Shown one piece after another: positions 56,452-64,000 of a stretch of 64,000 bases of DNA (positions within the stretch are counted from its first letter, which is position 1; every line of letters starts with the position of its first letter). A program made the position numbers and the translations under genes. Location of the stretch: NCBI GenBank assembly GCA_950295325.1, contig OX485808.1, positions 28,168,527 to 28,232,526 on the forward strand, given 5' to 3'. This stretch comes from Polytrichum commune. Taxonomy: Eukaryota; Streptophyta; Polytrichopsida; Polytrichales; Polytrichaceae. Below the pieces are notes generated by a model that searched no databases, was not told the origin of the DNA, and saw only the letters and a list, made by a program, of their open reading frames with translations.

Positions 56452-57930
56452 CTAACCTCTCCATTCATTCCTTGGAGTTGCTCCAATCGAACCACGACCA
56501 TTATGTGTTCTATTTTTCATTTGGTCCATTAAAACCAAATTCAACTTGGGTCCTCCTACCATAGGAGTCCTTGTCAATTTGAACTTCAATTCTTTGCCAT
56601 TATGACACATCATAATGCACCGCAAGCTCACCGGCTTGCACCTCACATCTATCATGTGAGTTTCAAAGTAGGCGGCCTTCACAATGACATGCATTTCATC
56701 TATTTCACATGGTGTGAAATTTTGACAAAAATCCAATGTCCCACATTGAAAGGTTACATGCATCGCGGCCTCCTTTGTCTCATGCGGTTTGCCCTTTCCA
56801 AACCGCACCTTGGTGGGCTTGCCCGCTCTATCAATCGGCAAGCCCCAACTTCCTTGTGAATTTTGGGCTCAAGAAGGAGTGGTAGCCTCTTTGTCAACAC
56901 ATGAGACATTTCTCCCATTCATTGAGCCTCAAGGTACAAAAGATTTGGCCTTGGCTTGAGGCTTCTAGCCTAGGCCACAATGCCATCGTCTTACATTCGG
57001 TCCTCGGCAACTTGGCTTGGCTTGGTCCGCAAAGCCAACTTTAAACATTTTGTCCGCGGGACAAATTGGTTTGGTGCCACAAAACCAATTTCTAATAGTT
57101 TGTCCGCAAAACAAACATGTTTTGCCTTGGTAGCACAAAGCCACCTTCCCACACTCCGTATGCGGCACGAACATGAATTGCCTTGGTAGGACAAACCCAC
57201 CTTCCAACATTCCGTCCGCGGCATGAGTATGATTTGCCTTGGAAGCATAAAGCCACCTTTCAACATTCCGTCCGCGGCACCAACATGTTTTGCCTAAGTA
57301 AAATGGACCAAACAATTTGCACTCATTTCTTTGGGACCTACTTTGGCTAAAGCCACTTGTGGTGATGCGCCCCCAAACTTTTTCTTCGGGACCATCGGAT
57401 TCAATGATCTTGCAAACTTGATGATCCCCACCATGTCCTCAAGAAGCCTTGGGGACTTAAACAAGGCATGCACCACCCGCTTTTAAAACCCCACCTAAAA
57501 CGATGCATTTCTTAGAAAGCTCGTCCGTTTTAGGTGTATCCTTCATTTGTGCGTTTGAATAGCGCACATAGGCCTTCAGAGGCCCCGGGTGCCTCATTAG
57601 CACCAAGTTCATTTCAACATCCGAACCTTTGAAGCATCTCGAATTGAAATTTCAATCCAACATTAATACCCTCCAAGGTTTTGGGTGCTTTCAGTATTCT
57701 AGGCCCCAAATGTTTTTTGAGGTTTGCGGGAGCCCTTTTCAAAGCACTCCTCCATTTTCCTTACCAAATCCACCCTCATGCCCACCATTGTCATTTGAAC
57801 CAATGGTATGGTCAAAATCCACTTGCACATGATCCTTGTTCCAATTTGAGCCTCACAACCTTTTGGAAACCCCGGGCTCACCATCATAACCCGCATTTTT
57901 GATACCCATGTTTTCCTCAAAGTGCGAGCT
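56452..57930 (-). pseudogene. Chromovirus gag/protease region, copy A
   Basis: 56841-56452 encodes a 129-codon frame (MHVTFQCGTLDFCQNFTP, CEIDEMHVIVKAAYFETHMID) that fits the gag-protease linker/retropepsin region, without a clear DTG/DSG active site. 57315-56965 carries a run of 57-bp repeats. The gag core toward the primer site is hard to recognise, and frames are broken. Confidence 0.6.
56980..57300 (-). repeat. 57-bp coding repeats in the gag region, copy A
   Basis: About five imperfect units, each with TTGCCTTGG, AAAGCCACCTT and CATTCCGTCCGCGGCA on the plus strand. Copy B keeps only about two (63130-63260). The period is a multiple of three. Confidence 0.8.
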
Positions 57931-57946
57931 CAAAACTTGGAACCCT

Positions 57947-57958
57947 GCTCTGATACCA
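57947..57958 (-). promoter_or_regulatory. Primer-binding site, initiator-Met tRNA type (copy A)
   Basis: Minus strand TGGTATCAGAGC, two bases from the LTR 2 end at 57961. It matches the 3' end of plant initiator Met tRNA, the usual primer for minus-strand DNA synthesis in Gypsy elements. Confidence 0.92.
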
Positions 57959-57960
57959 AG

Positions 57961-59735
57961 TGTCGCAACCCTTGCTAGCCCCCCCTTGACAATCTTGCCA
58001 ATTTTCAATTCTAGCAAAGGTTACGAGTCGCTAACCCTTCACATTCCGCCATGCTAATGGTTAGCTCCTCTTACCCCGGACCATATAGTTCATAGGAGGG
58101 GAACCAACCCTCCTACTTTGCTTTCGGGACTCACCCCTTAATCGGTAACCCATTCCTAGATGTGGACTTCCATCCATGGAAGTCCCATCTTATGTTGATC
58201 ATCGCGTTGCCGGAGCAACACTACAACAACCCGAAGCATACTAGGCAACTATGGCCTCACATTGGGCCAATGCCCATGGAGGCCATGCCGTTCGGCCTCG
58301 GGTGGGTGAGGCCACACCACCTCACCCATATAAGCCTCTAGGACTTCACGCGGGGCCCCTACCCCACCGTCAACCAACCTCTTGTCTCTCTACCAAGAGT
58401 TGGGGCCAAGTGGACATTTTCCTTTAGCTGCTGGGCCTAGAACCCCCCCCCCCCCCAGCAGCTTCAGACCATCATAACTTCCTTGTATGATGTCTGATCA
58501 TAACAACCAACCACTCCATCTTCATCTAAGCTTCACGTAGATGCCGATGGACTCCTCACTTGCTCCATTTGAGCAAGTCTTGAGGAAGTTATGCCTGTTT
58601 GAACCTTGGCAGTCCCGGGAATCACTCCCAGGCCCTGCAGTACCAGGGCGCTGTCCCGGGACAGCGCCCCACTCAAATGGCCATAACTCCTAGCTCACAC
58701 CTCCGATTGAGGTGTTCTTGAGCTTTCTAGAATCACCACGCCATGAGCTACGCATAACTCATGGCCTTACCCTTGTGCCTCCTAATCTTCGTGGGTGGGA
58801 GGCGTTCCCAACGCCCGGGGCCCTCACCCACACTAGGATCACTTGGGCCCTCTCACCAACGGCGCCACAAGTCCCGGGTGTCACTCCGGGGTCCCCCTTG
58901 TGCCCATGGTGTTTCGGGCACTCCTCATGGAGAGGTGCGCGACACTCACCCCCACCAAACGGAGTCGATGCCCTCATCGACTATACTCGTAGTCGGCACA
59001 CCAATTCTCAAGTTGCCATCCTCTATGGTGCGGCATTGTGTTTACCTTAGGGCGCGACCCTCACAATGCATCTACAAATTTGGCATAGTCCCAAAGGTGT
59101 CGTTCCTAGGTGGTCCGTTAGCGACCTTGGATCTCTCCTCCAAGGACCTAACCTACACTAGACCCACCTACTTTGGGACTCACTTGGGTTGCCCCTCCTT
59201 TGGGGCCTCCCCCCGTTAGGCTCCACTACCCTAACGTGACACATCTAGGCGAGACCTCAACGCTTCCACTAAGTTGTCTCGGTTGCAACTCCGAGATGGC
59301 TTTCCATTGTTAAGCCACGCCTCGATCGCACGGGGGTGATGCCAAGTCCCGCCCGACTCGGTTCCCACTTTGCTCTTTCGAGACATGGGTTCATGACTCC
59401 CATGCGCCAACTTTCGTTTGCTCGCGGGTAGCACTTTTATGAGCACGCGCCATCACCTTGTCCCCGCCCGGACAAGCCCACTGCTAAGAGGTTTCTTGGT
59501 TTTATCCAAGGCCCCTCCAAGCCATGGCCCCCAATTACTCGGCTTACCCAACCTAGTTTGGCATGTCTATTCCCCCTCTTCCATTAACCAAGCACAAGTA
59601 CAAGACTAGGACCTCATCTCATACTTTTCTCTTTGCACCACTAAAGTTTGGACTTTATTCCCTCAAGCCAAAGAACAAGTTCATGTCGTGGAGCAATTAG
59701 CCTCGAAGGTAAGTGTGCTACTAGCGTCTCTCCCC
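57961..59735 (-). mobile_element. LTR 2, shared by chromovirus copies A and B
   Basis: It serves as the 5' LTR of copy A (primer site at 57947-57958) and the 3' LTR of copy B (integrase side at 59785 onward). C-run of 14 at about 58443. From about 59050 on it differs from LTR 1 at a dozen or so sites. Confidence 0.88.
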
Positions 59736-59784
59736 CACTAAAGGAGATTGATGTCCTCATCAATGCCTACGCTTCATTTTATTG

Positions 59785-62430
59785 GAATCCTTAGCCTTAG
59801 TTTCTTCAAAGTGCTTCACCAATTCATTGGTGTTCACCATGTCTCTTGCCGCCACCCAAGCGGTTTCTTTCTCATGGTATCCTCACCATTTCACCAAGTA
59901 CACCTTTGTACATTTTCTTTCATTTTCACTTGGGCTTCCTACACTTGAGGGTGCCCTCCTACCTCATGTTCCAAGTGACCTCCACAAGGTCGGGACGTGG
60001 CCTAATCACTTGCTTGTGATCGGGCCACAAGGTGTCGTCCTAAAATGACTTTCGTAATGAGACATGAAATGTCGGATGCACTTTGATCTCCGGCGGTAAT
60101 TCCAACTTATACATGTCCTTGAACACTTGTTCCACAATGGAAAACGAAGTTCCAATTTTGGACATGAACTTTTGAAGTAAGGCCTTTGGGCAAGGTGAAG
60201 TTGTCCACATTCAACAACACCTTATTGGCCCACCTCATACTCCACTTCGCGTCTTCCGGCATTGATTTGCACTCCGTAGCACCTTCGGGCTTTCTCCACC
60301 AACAACTTGGTCATCTCCAAGACTTGTTTACCATCCTTGGCCAAGTCCTCACCATCTTGGTTAAACTCTAGTGTTGAATGTGCCCCCTTGAGAGCTAGGT
60401 TAATAGGTTGGAGCGCATCCACTCCATAAGCCACCACGAAAGACCACCCCTTGGTAGCCAAGTGCGTGGCTACATTGCAATTACACTCCGCTCGACCCAC
60501 ATAGTCTGCCCAATCTCCTTGGTCCGCCCCCAGCAAGTTCCTCAAGTATTGCTTCAAGACTCCATTCACACGCTCCGTTTTCCCATCCATTTGGGGATGC
60601 AAGGCCGTGGTAAACCTTAGTTTCATTCCGACCTCCTTAGAGAAATGCATTGAAAATGCACTTGTGAACTTTGAATCTTGATCCCACACAATCACTCTTG
60701 GCAACCCGTGGTGCCTCAACCATCCTTTGAGAAAAGGCTATGCGGTCTCCAACACGGTGGCGGTTCCCACAATCGGCACCATGTGTGCCAACTTGGCAAA
60801 CCGCTCTACCATCAACAAGATGGCATCATACCCATGTGACTCCGGCAAACTTGTGATCAAGTCCATGCACATACTATGTCATGACGCCGACGGGATAGGC
60901 AACGGTTGCAAGAAACCGCCTTGCTTTTGGTAAGAGGCTCGGTTCACTTGGCACTTTATTCACGCCTTCACAGAGTGGGTTATATCCTCCTTTATGCACC
61001 CCCAATGGTACCTCTTTGACACCATTCTATGGCGGTTGTTTCTTTCTCCTTTATGGCCGGCAATAGGACTATCATATTCCTCCTTCAAAACGGATAGCCT
61101 CAACTTGCCTTGTGGCACATACACCCAACTTTGCTTGCACTTGAACAATCCGTCCACCAACTTAACCTCTTTGAGCACCTTGCTCTTGCGAAGCTCACCT
61201 AAAAGCTTTTGTGCTTTGGGGTAGTTAATTTACCCCTCCCGTATCTTGCATTACAAGTTTCCTTCGCTGGCACACATTAGCCACAAGGTTTGGATGGTTC
61301 TCATTGCTTGGAACTCTTCCGGTCTACTTTGCGCATCCGGCACCACATTTCCACGGTCCGGTTTGTGGATCAAATCCACCTTCATAAGCGCCAAACTATC
61401 ATGCCACCGCAATGACTTGGCGCTCACTTGCGCTTGAATGTCAAAATTCTTTTAGGACACATTGTCCATATAGACCTTTGCTTTGTGCGACCCCAAATAG
61501 TGTCGCCACATCTTCAAGTAATGCACTACGGCAAAGAAGTTGTTTGGCATGAGTTGGTTGTCTTCTTGGACAACCATCGAGCTTCATGCTCCCATATGCA
61601 ATGGCCATCCAATTACACATAATCCACCATTGGCAAAGTCGCTCACCCCCGTATGCACCTCAAAAGGTTTGTCAAGCTCTGCGAACTTGAGCACGGGCGT
61701 CTAAGAACACTTGCTCTCAAGCTCCCCAAAGACTTGGTGGCAAGGCTCCTCCCACCCTTGGGATAGCCAATTCTTCCACAAGCCGGATAAGGTCGGATAA
61801 CCATCAAGCTTAATGTTCTCATATGCAATGGCCATCCATCTTACGTTAACCATCCGCCAATGACAAAGTCACTTGCCCCCCCGTATGCACCTCAAAAGGT
61901 TTGTCAAGCTCCGCGAACTTGACCACGGGTGGCAAAGACAACTTTGTATTAAGCTCCCCAAAGACTTGGGGACAAGGCTCATCCCACTCTTGGGATAGCC
62001 CTTTCTTTTACAAATCGCACTAGGTTTGACAACCATTAAGCTTAATGCTCCCATATGCAATGGGCATCCATCTCGGATCAGCATCCGCCAATGGTAAAAT
62101 TACTCGCCCCCATATGCACCTCAAAAGGTTTGTTAAAGTCCGCGGACTTAAGCACGGGCGGCGAAGAGAACTTGTTTTTGAGCCCCCCAAAGGCTTGGTG
62201 ACAAGGCTCATCCTACTCTTGGGATAGCCATTTTCCTCAATAAGTTGAATAAGGTCCTAGGAACCTTAGAAAACTCTCGAATGAAGTTGTGGTACTAATT
62301 GGCTAGGCCAACAAATGACCTAAGCCCTTTTGAATGAAGGGCCAATTCTCCTTTTGGATTGCCTTGACATTCTTCATGTTCGTCCACCGACTTCTTTTGT
62401 CACCACATACCTCAAGAACTCAATCTCTCG
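59785..62430 (-). pseudogene. Chromovirus pol, copy B
   Basis: Same layout as copy A. The integrase core is better kept: WDQDSKFTSAF, HPQMDGKTERVNGVL (frame 60719-60222). The RT deletion junction (around 62430-62470) and the connector triplication (units near 61656, 61888, 62119) are both shared with copy A. Confidence 0.88.
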
Positions 62431-62547
62431 TTGAGCAAAGTTATTTTTCACTCCTTGGCGGCAATTTTTTTGGGCAACATATTGGTGAATACATCCTTAT
62501 ATCTCACCAACATCACACCAATGTTGTTTGGGGGAGGCCCATCTTTC

Positions 62548-63890
62548 CTAGCCTCCCCATACGTTCCTTGGAGTTGCTCCAATTGAACCACGACCATTAT
62601 GCTTTGTATTTTTCATTTGGTCCATTAAGACCAAATTCAACTTAGGTCCTCCTACCATAGGAGTCATTGTTAATTTGAACTTCAATTCTTTGTCATTATG
62701 ACACATCATAATGCACCGCAAGCACACCGGCTTGCACCTCACATCTATCATGTGAGTTTCAAAGAAGGCGGCCTTCACAATGACATGCATTTCATCTATT
62801 TCACTTGGTGTGAAATTTTGACAAAAATCCAATGTCCCACATTGAAAGGTTACATGCATCGCGGCCTCCTTTGTCTCATGCAGATCTCCCTTTCCAAACC
62901 GCACCTTGGTGGGCTTGCCCGCTCTACCAATCGGCAAGCCCCAACTCCCTTATGAGTTTTGGGCTCAAGACGAAGTGGTAGCCTCTTTATCAATACATGA
63001 GACATTTCTACCATTCATTTGAGCCTCAAGGTACAAAAGACTTGGCCTTGGCTAAAGGCTACTAGCCTAGGCCACAATGCCATCGTCTTACATTCGGTCC
63101 TCGGCAACTTGGCTTGGCTTGGCTTGGTCCGCAAAGCCAATTTAAAGTTGTTTGGTCCCAACATTCCGTCTGCGGCACAAGTATGATTTGCTTTGGAAGT
63201 ATAAAGCCACCTTTCAACATTCCGTCCGCGGCACCAACATGTTTTGCCTAAGTAAAATGGACCAAACAATTTGCACTCATTTCTTTGGGACCTACTTTGG
63301 CTAAAGCCACTTGTGGTGATGCGCCGCCAAACTTCTCTTTGGGACCATCGGCTTCAATGCTCTTGCAAACTTGATGGTCCCCACCATGTCCTCAAGAAGC
63401 CTTGGGGACTTAAACAAGGCATGCACCACCCGCTTTTAAAACCCCACCTAAAAGGATGCATTTCTTAGAAAGCTTGTCCATTTTAGGTGTATCCTTCATT
63501 TATGCGTATGAATAGCGCACATAGGCCTTAAGAGGCCCCGGGTGCCTCATTAGCACCAAATTCATTCCAACATCAATACCTTCCAAGCATTTCGTATTGG
63601 AATTTCAATCCAACATTAATGCCCTCCAAGGTTTTGGGTGCATTCGGTATTCTAGGCCCCAAATGTTTTTTTTTTTGAGGTGTGCGGGACCCCTTTCAAA
63701 GGACACCTCCATTTTCCTCACCGAATCCACCCTCATGCCCACCATTACCATTAAAATCGATGGTATGGTCAAACTCCATTTGCACATGATCCTTGTTCCA
63801 ATTTGAGCCTCACAACCTTTTGGAAACCCCGGGCTCACCATCACAACCTGTATTTTTGATAGCCATGTTTCCCTCAAAGTGTGAGCTCAT
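62548..63890 (-). pseudogene. Chromovirus gag/protease region, copy B
   Basis: The 129-codon frame 62937-62548 is a close relative of 56841-56452. The 57-bp repeat run is shorter than in copy A. The gag core is worn. Confidence 0.6.
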
Positions 63891-63903
63891 AATTTGGAAC
63901 CCT

Positions 63904-63915
63904 GCTCTGATACCA
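63904..63915 (-). promoter_or_regulatory. Primer-binding site, initiator-Met tRNA type (copy B)
   Basis: Minus strand TGGTATCAGAGC, next to LTR 3 (63918). Identical to the site of copy A. Confidence 0.92.
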
Positions 63916-63917
63916 CG

Positions 63918-64000
63918 TGTCGCAACCCTTGCTAGCCCCCCCTTGACCATCTTGCCAATTTTCAATTCTAGCAAAGGTTACGAGTGGCTAACCCTTCGCA
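63918..64000 (-). mobile_element. LTR 3 of the chromovirus array, partial
   Basis: Begins TGTCGCAACCCTTGCTAGCC like LTRs 1 and 2 and runs off the window. It shows the array has at least three LTRs. Confidence 0.9.

Larger units (their letters stand above)
51873..59735 (-). mobile_element. Chromovirus (Gypsy) copy A, minus orientation, RT-deleted
   Basis: Read on the minus strand: LTR 59735-57961, primer site 57958-57947, gag/protease region, RT remnant, RNase H, integrase, chromodomain, purine tract, LTR to 51873. The right LTR is shared with copy B. The internal part is about 4.3 kb. The 5' exon of the FCP1-like gene abuts the left end. The target duplication cannot be read because the far right end lies beyond the window. 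Confidence 0.88.

Noticed and set aside
1-64000. tRNA genes near the TGGTATCAGAGC sites
   Set aside because: Only the 12-base primer match is present, placed next to LTR ends. No cloverleaf surrounds it.

Overview
The window reads as repeat-rich nuclear DNA of a land plant. The support is: spliceosomal introns with GT..AG borders in phase, a plant CACTA transposase of the TNP2/DUF4218/DUF4216 type, Copia and Gypsy remnants, a chromodomain Gypsy element with the initiator-Met tRNA primer site (TGGTATCAGAGC), and a short TTTAGGG tract. A seed-free plant (moss, lycophyte or fern) is my guess from the mix of families, but nothing here fixes the species. I found no bacterial genes, rRNA or tRNA genes, and almost no ordinary host genes. 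Nearly all coding sequence is transposon-borne.

Layout. 1-5.7 kb: a minus-strand exon of a small acidic/charged nuclear-type protein, a broken Copia fragment bounded by a 60-bp direct repeat, and unassigned DNA. 5.7-10.3 kb: a CACTA transposase gene whose four predicted exons join in phase to about 1129 aa with no stop. 11.4-13.6 kb: two Helitron halves (PIF1 helicase and Rep) placed head to head across a 17-bp-arm palindrome. 13.6-21.8 kb: a chimeric Gypsy: gag (+), then an inverted LTR plus integrase (-), then RT-RNaseH-integrase and LTR (+). 22-24.7 kb: an A/C-rich LINE-like RT pseudogene with damaged catalytic motifs.

24.7-40.5 kb is the most unusual part. Two practically identical 2.87-kb arms lie in inverted orientation around a 9.9-kb spacer. 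The right arm is the 3' half of an intact, two-exon MULE-like transposase (about 1169 aa, N-terminal Cys/His cluster, DDE-type core, C-terminal SWIM finger) with a 142-aa accessory ORF upstream. The left arm is a truncated copy. The spacer holds about 5.5 kb of 213-bp-type satellite that sits in and beside a decayed four-exon gene carrying a ParB-like DGNHRR motif.

40.5-48.1 kb: a 5'-truncated second MULE (SWIM) faces a multi-exon Ulp1/C48 protease gene. A 1770-bp solo LTR with a perfect 5-bp target duplication (GAACG) splits that gene, and removing it restores the reading frame. 49.5-51.9 kb: exons of an FCP1/NIF-type HAD phosphatase and a second unknown gene. 51.9-64 kb: a tandem LTR-internal-LTR-internal-LTR array of a chromovirus whose RT fingers/palm is deleted at the same place in both copies.

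The parts do not form one pathway. The two MULEs, the Ulp1 gene, the CACTA gene and the ParB-like gene are best seen as transposase or accessory genes of separate elements that have nested and recombined. Most premature stops are explained by C-to-T or G-to-A changes, as expected for methylated, silenced repeats; the CACTA gene and the first MULE are the exceptions that look intact.
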